Below, piece by piece: positions 1 to 11,329 of a DNA stretch of 64,000 bases (position 1 is the stretch's first letter; the number at the start of each line of letters is the position of its first letter). The DNA lies in contig NC_056757.1 in assembly GCF_018687715.1 (NCBI RefSeq), forward strand, positions 23,159,501-23,223,500. Reading direction: 5' to 3'. This DNA comes from Carya illinoinensis. Lineage: Eukaryota > Streptophyta > Magnoliopsida > Fagales > Juglandaceae. Made by a program: the position numbers and the translations under genes. The notes under the pieces are model-generated. The model ran no database searches and had not been told where the DNA came from. It was given only the letters and a program-made list of their open reading frames with translations.

Positions 1-1999
1 GCTAAATACTGACTCAGATGCAACGGTGGTGATAGGAATGCCCAAGATATCTCTTGCCATTAGAGCAAGAACCGGATACTTGGTGAAGTTGACTTTCGAT
101 CAAATTAAAATGTCGAAACTCCCCGTAGGAATCTCAATGTTCTCCAACAAATACCGCTCTAACTCCGACTTATAATCCATCAAAGATGTTGCATGCTCTT
201 TATGGAACTCTATCAAAAAATCCAAGGGATCCTAATCTGTAATAGTACTACTACTCCCCATTGATGCACTAGCTTCACCGCTCTGAGTTTTATTAGCACT
301 AGTTACGCACCCACCACCAAACTCTACATATGCCTCATACAAATATTCCATATCCCTCTTGAGGAGTGCAACAAATTCCTCACCCTTCTCCTCACCCAAT
401 ATTTTCTTGAACCAATATGCTTGAGTGACCAATTTGAACCGCGGATCAAGAATAGCAGCAATAAACAACAACCGATTTATTTTTTCAAGATCATCCCAGT
501 ATTTATTATACTTTGTCTTCATTCTGAAAGCCATTGAAATCAAACGTCGATTACTATTGTTACAAAAATTATTCAAGTGTTTATGAATGGCAATAAGCTC
601 TTGGACATAATTATTTGATGTGACATATAGTGTACTAGAAATACGTAATGTAAAACCATAAAATATTTGAAGAAACTTCGAAAAGTTTCTTATGGTCTCC
701 TAATCATCTGGCACAGGAGCTCCTAGACTCTTTTTCCCATGTCCATCCTCAGACAAATAAACTCGTGAGTAAGGATCTTCATCAAGCAAAAGTTGGAAGG
801 CTTTTTGATACTTCTCAGCCACGTCCAACATAAGAAAAGTCGAATTCCATCTAGTAGGCACGTCAAGAGTAAAAAAACTAGAGCATTGAACTTTTGATCT
901 ATCAACACAAGACTTGGAAGTGGCAAGTCTTTGGGGAGAAGACTTCACATACTTAATCAAATTTCGGACCCTTACAATTGAGTCATCAACATCTTTCAAA
1001 CCTTCACTCACAATAAGGTTTAAGATGTGTGCCGTACACCTCATGTGAATAAACTCGTGACTTGCAACACAATCCGCACTTTCTATTTCCCTTGTTTTCA
1101 ACCAATCAATAGCGGAGTCGTTAGAGGTAACATTATCCACTATAATTGTGAGGATATTGTCAATGCCCCAATCAAGCATACACTCCTCTAACTCCCTCCC
1201 AATCGTTGCCCCCTTATGGTCACTAATCCGAACAAATGAAATGATCCGCGTATGCAACTTCCAATTATTATCAATAAAGTGAGCGGTCACACACATGTAA
1301 TTAATATTTTGGATAGAAGTCCAAGTGTTGGTGGTCAGGCATACTCTTTGTTTGGTGGTCAAAAACATTTTCTTCAAGCTATCATTCTCTCTCAAGAGTA
1401 CCCTCATGCAGTCACGCATTACAGTAAGGAATAGGAAACCTTGGATCAAGAGCTTTAACAAATTCTCGAAACCCTTCTCCCTCAACACATCTAAATGGTA
1501 GCTCATCCACTATCACCATCCTAGCAAGGGCAACTTGGATTTTTTTCTCATTATATTTGGTCATCCCTAAGGTCTTCTCTCATTCCCCTCCTTCGCTTCT
1601 TGCTTCCGGGACCAATAATGTTTGACTCTTGTCCAATTTACTTGTACGATTTTTGGGGCAAAGTTGGATGTGTATTTTCATGGCCGAAGTGCCTTACCTT
1701 TTGGGATGGCATTTCCATTGCCTATAACAATGATTACAAGTAGCTATAGGCTCTTCGGGATCACAATCAGGCACTCTTGTGAAGTGGGACCATACCTCAG
1801 ACCTATTCTTAGGATTTCTACTACTAGGTGGAGGGCGAGGGGTTGAATGAAAGGCACTAGGAGTACCTACCGAAGAGCCTATTGGTCCGCTAGACTCATC
1901 AACTATTGGACTAGGAATACCAATCAGTTGTTCTGGGGCTGGAATGCCAGGACAAGATGCACCTGTGGATTTAGGAGTGTTTGTGCCTTCTATATCCAT
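1..1999 (-). pseudogene. hAT transposase (BED finger, RNase H-like core, dimerisation region), degraded and partial
   Basis: Reading right to left, 1999-1694 has a start and a BED-type zinc finger (W..F with CNHC). The frame stops after CHPKR, where an AAG/GTAAGG junction could be a splice donor. The core at about 1560-700 has CLTTNTWTS, an IIVDN segment and RCTAHILNLI, all typical of plant hAT transposases. The segment 576-232 has the KYNKYWDD and LDPRFK region, and 231-1 leads to the dimerisation motif. In the first catalytic motif the usual Asp of TTDTW is Asn (codon AAC, 1327-1329 on the minus strand), so the enzyme should be inactive. There are also stops or frame changes near 700-576 and 232, and the C-terminus lies beyond the window. 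Family assignment is firm; autonomy is unlikely. Confidence 0.85.
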
Positions 2000-2298
2000 G
2001 ATTTAATAACTAGAACTGTAGAACACAACAAACAAGATAAACATAAATAAAATGAATTCATAAACTAATGTAAAGATTACTCAAGTAACTTATATGATAT
2101 ACATATATAGTAGTAATGAGAAAAAATGTCCTAATCAACCAAAATATGCCACCAACGAAAATATGCTTTATTTAGTGAAAGGTGTTGAGGGAAAAATGAG
2201 TGTATTGGCATATTCTTGTGAAAACATGTGTAAAATAGTGTTGCAACAAGCGTTGTTGTGGAAAAACTTGAAGTGTGCTCATTATTGGTCAAAACATA

Positions 2299-2492
2299 TG
2301 TATTCGCTCGACCCTCGCTTAACAGGGCACTCGAGCGAACTCAGGCAAATTGCACCGCTTGACCCTCGCTCGACACTGAGCTCGAGCGAACTCAGGTAGA
2401 GTGTGCCGCTCGACACTCGCTCGACACTGAACTCGAGCGAACTCAGGCAGATTGTGCCGCTCGACCCTCGCTCGATACTTTGCTCGAGCCAA
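2299..2492. repeat. CTCGAGCG minisatellite, about 3.7 copies of a 51-bp unit
   Basis: CTCGAGCGAACTCAGG recurs at about 2330, 2381 and 2432, separated by GACCCTCGCTCGACACTGA-type segments. Each unit is rich in CTCGAG and CGCTCGA and is partly palindromic. A related but not identical array is at 12215-12460 inside a solo LTR. Confidence 0.85.
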
Positions 2493-2659
2493 TGTTCCAG
2501 ATCACTTACAATTTAGGGTTTTGAATAGAAATCAACAACAAACAAACAAATCAACAACCAAACCCATAACAGATAAAAGACTAAAAGAGAAATCAAAAAC
2601 CATATCGTGGCACTGTCAGAGATACCGAATTTCAAACACATATCCACGAATCAAACACT

Positions 2660-2960
2660 AGAGAGAGAGAGAGAGGAGATACCGGAGAAGCTGTCGGAGG
2701 CTAGGGCTGCACCGTTTCGTGGTGGCTGAGGGAGTCGAAGGCTGGGGCTACGCCGTTTCAACTTTCGTGGGAGCTGAGTGACTGGGTTTGAAGTATATAC
2801 CCTAATCAAAGATTCAAACACTATCAGACCTGAGACTTCAGTGTTGTTTTGGGGGGGGGGGGGGGAAATAATTAAACTGGTTTGGCAACCAAAACAGAGT
2901 CCAACAACGCCATTTGGGCTCTGTTTTGGTATTTTCAGCCTTTTTTTAAAAAAAAAACTC
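2660..2960. other. Non-coding stretch with GA run and G15 tract
   Basis: A short GAGAGAGA run (about 2662-2675) is followed by a duplicated phrase (gctgcaccgtttcgtgg / gctacgccgtttcaac) and an uninterrupted G15 at 2851-2865. No coding signal is seen. It probably lies in the 5' part of the hAT element. Confidence 0.4.
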
Positions 2961-4080
2961 TAAATCAAATATTAATTTTGTTTTAATACTATATATATTA
3001 ACTAGACTATTATATATAATATAACTATATATTATATAAGTATAACTATATATATTATATAAGTATAAATATATATAGTCTAATGACTCTAATACTATAC
3101 AGTATATATATAGTTATATAGTATATTATTTGATATTAAAATAAGGTATAGTAACTTATATAGTAACTTATAGTTAATTAGTAATGTAAATTAATTATAT
3201 AAGGTATAGTTATATAAAATATGTAAATATATATAATTAATGTATAAAAAATAAATAGTATAGTAACTATATATTATATAAGCCCTTAATATATATAGTA
3301 TATATATAATCTATAATTATATATAATATAACTATATATTATATATTAACTTATAGTAAACTAGTAATGTAAATTGTAAAATATAAAATAAGCTATAGTA
3401 ACTTATATAGTAACTTATAGTCAATTAGTAATGTAAATTAACTAAATAAGGTATAGTAACTTTAAACTTATATAGTATCTTATAGTAACTTATATAGTAA
3501 CTTATAATAAATTAGTAATGTCAATTAACTATATAAGGTATAGTTATATAAAACATATAAATATATATGATTAATGCATAAAAAATACATAGTATAGTAA
3601 CTATATACTATATAAGCCCTTAATATATATATATATATATATAGTATATATATAATCTATAATTATATATAATATAACTATATATTATATATTGACTTAT
3701 AGTAAACTAGTAATGTAAAATATAAAATAAGCTATAGTAACTTATATAGTAACTTATAGTAAATTAGTAATCTAAATTAACTATATAAGGTATAGTTATA
3801 TAAAATGTATAAATATATATGATTAACGCATAAAAAATACATAGTATAGTAATTATATATTATATAAGCCCTTAATATATATAGTATATATATAATCTAT
3901 AATTATATATAATATAACTATATATTATATATAATATATTGACTTATAGTAAACTAGTAATGTAAAATAAAAAATAAGCTATAGTAACTACTAACTTATA
4001 TAGTAACTTATAGTAAATTAGTAATGTAAATTAACTTATAGTAACTATATTAACTTATATTATTCATTATAATGTTTATA
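2960..4080. repeat. AT-rich tandem repeat block
   Basis: The block is almost entirely A and T, with higher-order repetition: the phrase AGCCCTTAATATATATA recurs at about 3281, 3615 and 3868, each time in the same context of ATATAATCTATAATTATATA and GTAACTTATAGTAAATTAG. Spacings are about 334 and 253 bp, so the units vary in length. No ORF or protein signal is seen. Confidence 0.8.
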
Positions 4081-4139
4081 CATTATTATTTATTAGATAT
4101 TAATATATTGATTACACATATTTTTATAAAATATGCACA

Positions 4140-4276
4140 ATATCGGAGTAGAAGTCGGAGTCGGAGTCGGGACACCTCCACCTCCGACTCCGACTTCCAG
4201 GGGAAAAAACTCCGACTCCGACTCCGACGAGTGGAGTTAGAGCCGGAGTCTGATTTTCGGATTTCTACTTAGCCCT
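4140..4276 (-). repeat. hAT terminal region with GGAGTC subterminal array
   Basis: Repeated GGAGTC (plus strand, left half) and GACTCC (right half) surround a short spacer and could fold back. The outer 20 bases on the minus strand, TAGGGCTAAGTAGAAATCCG, are the proposed terminal inverted repeat. Confidence 0.6.
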
Positions 4277-5497
4277 AGTCTAGGCAAATGTTGTTAAGTG
4301 TATCCGAGAGCTAATTGGGCCAATCAACCCCTCCACCTTGTCATGCAGCAAAGGACACTCCAACAAGAAGCCTCGTGCTCCCACTACTAAGACAGCCAAC
4401 ATTCCTAGAGATACACACTCAACAGATAATGGGGTATCAGATAAGGTCTCTATATATGGGCAACATGCACTGCTATTCATGAGGAGATTGTAGATATAGT
4501 ACGTGCAGAGATCTGCATATAGATAGTCAAGGTGATGGATACAATGTGTACAGAGATATAAAGTATCATCACAGAGTTAGGTCAAGATGTGCAGACAATC
4601 ATGACTTGGCTAACACAAATCGAGGCATGCATAGCAAGAGTCGAGTCAGTGGTCCGTGATTTGGGGGCTTAGTGTAAACATTTTATTTTCACTTTCATAG
4701 TTTTTTATATGAACAATAAATATTTTTTTTAAATTAATTTAGTTATGATTTGTTGCTTAAATATCATTAATTATGCATTCTATCACATTTATTTATCTTG
4801 TTTTTAACAATAACTGAGCTTTTTTACATCATTCTTTTCCTTTTCTAAATTATTTTTCGATCTTAATTCTATATAGTCTCTAACTGATATTTATTAATAT
4901 AAACTAAATATTTATCCCTAATTGATTTAGGTAGTATTTTGACCTCAAAATAAATAAAAATTCTGATCTTGTTCGAATGGATTTTCCACTCCCGCCAAAA
5001 AAAAAAAAAAAAAAAAAGATCTCGCCGCCATTTTTCCGTTTGAAGTATATTTTTTTTATTTGAATGAGTTCTCAATTTAAAGCATTCGATGGAATGAAAT
5101 ATATATGTTCGAAGTATAATGGTTTTATTTCAATTCCATTAAAAAAAATGCTTGATTTTTGAATAGTTATATAAATTGTTAAAAGGGTAAGTAGATTTTC
5201 CACTTAAATTAGTAACTTATTCACCCATTTTTTCATCCAACCATAACTAATAACCGTTCGAACATTTATTCCTTTCTTGGTTGAATGATTTATTTACCGT
5301 TTGAACAAAATCTTTATTAATGATGACATTTTTCATTCCTAAATAACTCGTTCGGACGTAATATTTATTATTGAAACGGCATATGACTAGTCAATATTTA
5401 GAGATAAAATTTGAATTTCTTTCGTAACAATCAATTTTTGGGACGATTTTTATTTTGTTAAAAAACATCATCCTAAAAGACCATTTTTGTTATAGTG
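4277..5497. mobile_element. Possible CACTA-type element end with coding debris
   Basis: The minus strand from 5497 begins CACTATAACAAAAATGGTC, which resembles a CACTA (En/Spm-like) terminal inverted repeat, followed by a subterminal segment with TCGTCCCAAAAATTG. I could not find a matching left end. Weak coding debris at about 4290-4670 (plus) ends in a helical stretch, GQDVQTIMTWLTQIEACIAR, before a stop; I do not recognise its family. The span between is AT-rich with an A19 tract near 5000. Only the right terminus is supported. Confidence 0.35.
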
Positions 5498-6275
5498 TGT
5501 CTTTAACGGAGAACACACAAAGGGTTCTTGATTCTTTTATTCTACTGAACTTATCTAGCTTTAGGAATAGCTTGTAGCTAGGGCTTATCGATGATCCAGT
5601 TTAAGTTCTTAACCTGACATCAATCAACCACACTTATTGTCTTCTTCTTCTTTTTCCTCAATTTACAATTTACATTGATTTATTTTATTCCATTGTTGTT
5701 ACATCTCGAACATGTTGGTTCTACTATTTCACTTATGTTATTCCTTGTATGCATGCTGTTATCGCGACAAATCTTCAAGTCGTAATTGCTCAAAATATTA
5801 AACCATAAGGCGTGTAATTAATGAAGATTGATTTGCATGGGAATTACAATCCCTCAAGCTGCGAAAGAAAAAAAAAATCACAATCCTAGTTAAGGTCCTC
5901 AAGATTCATGTCAATGATTCAATTAAGAATACACAACCTACGATAGAACAGACAAGGTATATCTCTGCAAACTCTTTTGCATTGAAAAAGTGTTACGTTG
6001 TTTTGAAGATGTGTAAATGTGGCATCATATCATCAAGACTATTTATTTACTTTTATTTAACTTTTATCTAAACATGACAGGAGTTGAGATCTAACTCATC
6101 ATTAATCAAGAAGTTTTATTTTATGTTTGTGATTCGTTCATTTCTTTTTTAAACACATTCCATCTTATTCACAAGTCTCTTAATTAACTTTTTTTTTTCT
6201 TTGAATAAAATAAACTCCATTATTGAAATATTATAAAATTTTATAAATTGGTATTAATAATTAGTTACTTACATT
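5498..6275. other. Intergenic, nothing recognised
   Basis: AT-rich sequence with no coding ORF, RNA gene or repeat boundary I can support. Confidence 0.5.
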
Positions 6276-7300
6276 TAGGGGTATAACAAGTCAAATTCGG
6301 TCTAGTTTTTGACATATTTTATAATCAAATCGGTATACACGTATTTTAAGAACTGAAGAATTGATACCGAACCAATTCATCACCGAAACTCAACCTGGTT
6401 TCTCTGGTCTTTGTCTTAGGTTTTTATCCATAAGTCTTTTTTATTTATAGTTTTTATAATTTATTTAGCACTAATTTTAATTGTTAGAATTTAGCATATA
6501 TTATTAATAATTTCTAATTCATTATTATCTAATTATACTATTATCTAACTTATTAGTTAGTAGTGGGATTAACTTAATATAGTATAATTAGTGAGATAAA
6601 CATATTATACTCCACTTATTTCTATACTAGACTACTAGTAAGAAGGATAGTGGTACTTGATTTATTTATATACTATAGTGTTTAATTCCATGTTATTATA
6701 CTGGTCACTAACTTATTTATATATTTGATTATATATGTTAGTGATAATATGATGTTTATATATACTAAAACTATTAGTTTATTTATATTATAGTATATGT
6801 TTGATAATAATTAGCACATAATAGTATAGTATTGAATTTAACTATACTACTATAGTCTATATAAGTTAGACTACACACTTTTTATATGAGTATATATGAT
6901 CAAATGTGTAGAAATGTATTTATAAAAAAGAATATATATTATATTTATTATGCCATAAAATATATTTATCCAATATATATATATATCAAAAGTATGTTTA
7001 TATTAATAGCTTTATATTAATGTTCATGTTTAAGATTAAAGTTTTATATTATATTTATTTTATGTTATAAAATTAAATTTTATATATTATATCAAATGTT
7101 ATATTAATTTTATATTATTCGATTATTATATAAATAATAAGATTTTAAAATTTCATATTATATTTGTGACGCCTCAACTCCCACATAAGAAAACGCGAGA
7201 ATCGTGACATTAAGATAACGACAACTCAGGTCACGCACCCCAACAATAAGTGCTTCCAATGTGTGTAATATGTAAAAATGTGTAAAATTAGGTCGCAAGG

Positions 7301-7637
7301 TATTAGAGCACCTGCACTTGCCTTAGACAATAACACCTCACGAGCATCAGCCATATGCTCTCAACAGAATGCCATGCCCATTGCACCTGCTGCTCACTGT
7401 CAACAGCATCCCATAACAAACTCTGCCCCATAGACTATTGTGAATTTGCTCCATCAAGAATATTATAGAATCTTCTAGAATTATTCTTGATGTAACCGCT
7501 ACACTTCTACTATAAATATGAGTACTATTGTATTGAGGATCATTGTATATATGAATGATACTTTTATTCAAGAACAATCTCTGTGATGCATTTTTACAAA
7601 TACATTGGATACACTTATCTTCTTGTTGGTTCAAACA
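7301..7637 (+). repeat. 5' LTR of the copia element
   Basis: Starts TATTAGAGCACC and ends GGTTCAAACA; it does not start with the usual TG. It contains a TATA-like CTATAAATATGAG at about 7510. The partner is 13195-13531. Confidence 0.9.
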
Positions 7638-7651
7638 TGGTATCGAGAGCC
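7638..7651 (+). other. Primer binding site
   Basis: TGGTATCGAGAGCC directly abuts the 5' LTR. It resembles the copia consensus TGGTATCAGAGC, with one extra base. Confidence 0.8.
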
Positions 7652-7690
7652 TGAAAGGGCCAACGCCCATTTTTTCTCTCCCCGATCATC

Positions 7691-8600
7691 ATGGCACCAT
7701 CCAAAACCCCTTCTCCAAATCCCTCCATCACTAATTCAGCCGCACAGCTCATCACCATCAAACTTTTTACAGATAATTACTTACTTTGGCATGCCCAAAT
7801 CACAACATTCCTTCGCGGCAACCAATTCTTTGGATATGTCGACAGATCCACTCTCATTCCTCCCGCCCTCATCGATGATGTCCCCAACCCAAATCATTCC
7901 TTCTGGCTTCCTTAAGACTAGCTCATCATGTCGGCTATATACTCCTCTCTGACTGATACGATCCTTTCTCATGTTCTTGAGTGTTCCACTTCCCAGCAAA
8001 TATGGGAAATACTTCACAATCTTTACTCTGCTCAGTCCACAGCTCACCTCATGCACATGAAATTTCAACTTGCAACTCTTAAAAAAGGGTCCGATTCAGT
8101 CTCTACCTACTTTCACAAAGCTAAGGCACTCTCGGCTTCTCTTAATGTTGCCGGACATCCTATTCCTGACTCAGAGTTCATCATCTATTTCTTAACTGGT
8201 CTAGCTTTTGATTTCGAGTCTGTAGTATCTTCCATAACTACACGACCCGATTCTCTTTCTATTTCTCAAGTCTATAGCTTTCTTATTAATCATGAGTCAC
8301 GACTTGCACATCAAACCATGTCTCTTCTCTCAACAAATTCTTTCACTACCAACTCCACCACTACATGAGGTTCTTTTACTCCTTCTAATAGAAACTGTGG
8401 CCGTGGCCTTCGATGTGGAAGGGGTGGCCGTATTTTCTCTCCATCTCTTTCTAATTTCTTTTCTTTCGCTCAGACCGATCGACCTACTTGTCAGCTCTGT
8501 AATCGTGTCGGTCACACGGTTTTTTCCTGCTATCATCGGTTTGATCATGTATATCAATATCCTCCTCCTCCTTCTTTCTTAGCTAATTTCACCAATTTTC
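7691..8600 (+). pseudogene. copia Gag, broken by three stops
   Basis: One frame runs from ATG at 7691. The N-terminal part has FTDNYLLWHAQITTFLRGNQ, typical of copia gag; the middle (7928-8368) has the region with QIWEILHNLYSAQS. The zinc knuckle CQLCNRVGHTVFSC (about 8491-8530) fits CX2CX4HX4C. In-frame stops occur at 7913-7915, 7919-7921 and 8366-8368, and the same frame resumes after each, so they look like recent point changes. Gag would form the virus-like particle and bind element RNA. Confidence 0.85.
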
Positions 8601-9990
8601 CAAATACGTCCTCTGCTTCTACTAATTGGTTTCCAGATACTACTGCTTCGACACATTTCACCTCTGATTTTTCCAAACTTAATCTCGAGTCCACTACTTA
8701 TCAAGGGCCAGACCAAGTAACAATTGGAGATGGATCCTCACTTGCTATTCAAAACACTGGCTCTGGCTTACTTCCCACTCCATCTGGCAATTTTCTTCTT
8801 CGTCAATTACTTCATGTTCCTTTGATTTCTCGCAATTTATTATCTGTTAGACAATTTTGTTTGGATAATTCAGTTTTCTTTGAATTTAACTCATTTGGTT
8901 TCTTTGTGAAGGATTTACATTCCAGGAAGTACTTCTTCAGGGCCCTATTAAGAATGACTTGTACGTGCTTCCAACTGATGATCAGGATGTTCACCTTCCC
9001 TCACAGCATGCTTTCATTGGCGAAAGGACTTCACCAAATATATGGCACGCTCGTCTTGGTCACCCATCTCCACGGATCACCTCTTTTACCATACGACATC
9101 ACAATCTTCCTATCACTTCCACATCTACCTCATCCACTTGCTCGGCATGTCTTCAAGCCAAATCTCATGCTCTTTCTCATCCTTCTTCCCCTTCTCAATC
9201 ACAATTTCCCTTTCAATTGTTATTTTTAGATGTCTGGGGACCAGTGCTTGTGCTATCCTCTAGTGGTTATAGGTTTTATTTTTCTATTGTTGACGACTTT
9301 ACGAAGTATGTTTGGTTCTTTCCTTTAAATGCAAAATCTGATGTCTTGTAAATTTTTCTTAACTTCGTTAAATTTTTCGCAATACTTTTTCTAAAAATAT
9401 TATTGCAGTTCAATCTGATTGGGGTGGTGAATTCTGCCCCTTTCATGCCATTTTGCAAAATCTTGGCATCTCTCATCGAATTTCTTGTCCATATTCTCAA
9501 GCACAAAATGGTAGCATTGAACGGCGACATCGCCATATTATTGAAACTGGGCTCTCTTTTAGCCCAATCTTCAGCTCCTACCAAATATTGGGCTGATGCT
9601 TTCCAAACAACAGTTTTCCTTATAAATAGAATGCCCACACCTATTCTTAATCATTTCTCTCCATTTCAGTTACTTTTTAATTCATCACCTGATTATAATT
9701 TTTTACGTATTTTTGGCTCGGCTTGTTGGCCCAATCTTCGTCCCTTTAATCGTCATAAATTAGATATGTGTTCTCAACTCTGTGTCTTCTTAGGATATAC
9801 TCTTGATCACAAAGGATATAACTGTTTACACATCCCCACTGGTAGAATTTATATTTTCCGAGATGTACGTTTTGATGAAACACTCTTCCCCTTTGCTTCG
9901 GCTCAATCCTTACCACATACATCCCAAAGCTCAGCCCAGCCCACTTCATTAAATCTCTTTTCTCCCTCCTTACCAGACCGGCCCCCTCTA
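8601..9990 (+). pseudogene. copia protease and integrase region, frameshifted
   Basis: Protease: the active-site region reads FPDTTASTHFT (about 8630-8662), where the usual D(S/T)GA has become DTTA, probably inactivating. GAG-pre-integrase: a frame change near 8930 leads to NDLYVLPTDD and WHARLGHPS (to about 9060). Integrase core: LFLDVWGPV and FSIVDDFTKYVWFFP, then a stop at 9349-9351, a frame change near 9372, VQSDWGGEF (about 9408) and a further one-base shift near 9550 before KYWADAFQTTVFLINRMPTP. The C-terminal part GYTLDHKGYNCL reaches a stop at 9991. Confidence 0.88.
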
Positions 9991-10279
9991 TAGATCATCA
10001 TTCTTCCGCCCAGCCCAACCCAGCCGAAAATATTTCTTCTCTCAATAATAACAGCCTAGCCCACGAGCCCATTCCATCTAACCCTAACTCGGCATCGTCT
10101 CCTTATACAGACAATGTTTCTCCTACACCGTTTCCTTCAAACACGTCCCCTGCACCGAATCATTCAAACTCTCCATTATCACCTGCTCCATCTTCAACCT
10201 CCATCACAAATATTCATCCCATGACCACTCGGTCCAAAGCATCCATCACCAGTCCCCTTACTTGAAAAGATGGCACAAT

Positions 10280-11329
10280 TTTATGGCCACCACCGAAACA
10301 CAATGCCTCCTTTTCTACTCATCTCTATGTTCCCGATGAGCCTACTTCCTACACGGAAGCTTCCAAATTTCTAGCTTGGTGTGAAGCCATGGCCAGTGAG
10401 TTTGTAGCTCTCCTTCGCAACGAGACATGGTCTCTCGTTCCTCCCCATCCCTCTCAAAATCTACTTGGTTCAAAATGGGTCCTTAAGACCAAACGGCTTG
10501 CCAATAGAACTATTGAGCGACAGAAGGCTCGCCTAGTTGCCAAAGGTTTCCATCAACAAGCTGGACTCGATTATTCAGAGACTTTTAGTCCAGTTGTTAA
10601 ACCGGTTACCATACACCTTTTGCTTTCTATTGTAGTGTCTCGGAAGTGGCCCCTTCATCAGTTGGATATACAGAACGCCTTCCTGCACGGGGACTTGGAA
10701 GAAGATGTTTTCATGCAACAACCTACTGGGTTTGTTCATTCTGACTTTCCTCATTTGTTTGTAAATTAAAAAAATCTATCTATGGTTTGAAACAAGCCCC
10801 TAGGGCTTGGTTTGCAAAGCTTAGCTCGAAATTAATCTCACTCAATTTTCATGCTTCCATCTCTGATTCATCTTTGCTTATTTTTAAATCTGCTACTGCC
10901 TCTATGTATGTTCTCATTTATGGTGATGACATAGTGGTCACTGCCTCTGATTCCTCTCTTATTATTGATTTTATATCATCTCTATCCAAATCTTTTCCTG
11001 TCAAAGACGTAGGTTCACTTCATTTCTTCTTGGGAATTCATGTCTATCGCACGGTTAAAGGTCTTTTTTTATCTCAGTCACGTTACATTTCGGATCTATT
11101 AAAAAAAACTAATATGCATGAGTCTAAACCTGTGTCAACACCAATATCTACCTCTGACAAACTTTCAGCTCTTGATGGGTCCTCTTTTGAAGATCCTCAG
11201 CTCTATCGGAGCGTCGTCGGTAGCCTCCAGTATCTATTTTTCACTCGTCCAGATATTTCGTTTGCAGTTAATAAAGTCTATCAGTTTATGCATTGTCCTC
11301 TCCACTCTCACTGGCAAGCTGTCAAACGC
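10280..11329 (+). pseudogene. copia reverse transcriptase, one frameshift, cut by an insertion
   Basis: A TGA near 10262 precedes the domain. From about 10330 the frame reads through EAMASEFVALLRNETWSLVP, GSKWVLKTKR, RLVAKGFHQQAGLDYSETFSPV and QLDIQNAFLHGDL, all copia RT landmarks. A one-base deletion near 10750 shifts the frame; the other frame carries LKQAPRAWF. The catalytic motif reads YGDD (in YVLIYGDDIVV) rather than the more usual copia YVDD. The connection region ends at QAVKR, where a solo LTR interrupts the codon series at 11329; the frame resumes at 12644. Confidence 0.9.

Larger units (their letters stand above)
1..4276 (-). mobile_element. hAT DNA transposon, left end outside the window
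   Basis: The transposase reads on the minus strand from about 1999 to the left edge, and the last visible codons (MARDILGIPITTVASESVFS) are the conserved hAT dimerisation region, so the element continues to the left. The likely transposase-proximal terminus is at 4276: read on the minus strand it begins TAGGGCTAAGTAGAAATCCG and is followed by a subterminal array of GGAGTC/GACTCC units (4140-4255), a layout typical of hAT ends. The candidate 8-bp target duplicate on this side is GTCTAGGC (4277-4284); the partner lies outside the window. Between transposase and terminus are a CTCGAGCG minisatellite, a G tract and about 1.1 kb of AT-rich repeats. It is inferred, not shown, that 2000-4276 belongs to the same element. 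Confidence 0.6.

Noticed and set aside
4280..4480. Minus-strand ORF near the possible CACTA end
   Set aside because: No homology recognised and a weaker plus-strand coding trace overlaps it.
4277..5497. Complete CACTA element
   Set aside because: Only one terminus (CACTATAACAAAAA on minus) is visible; no left end or transposase.
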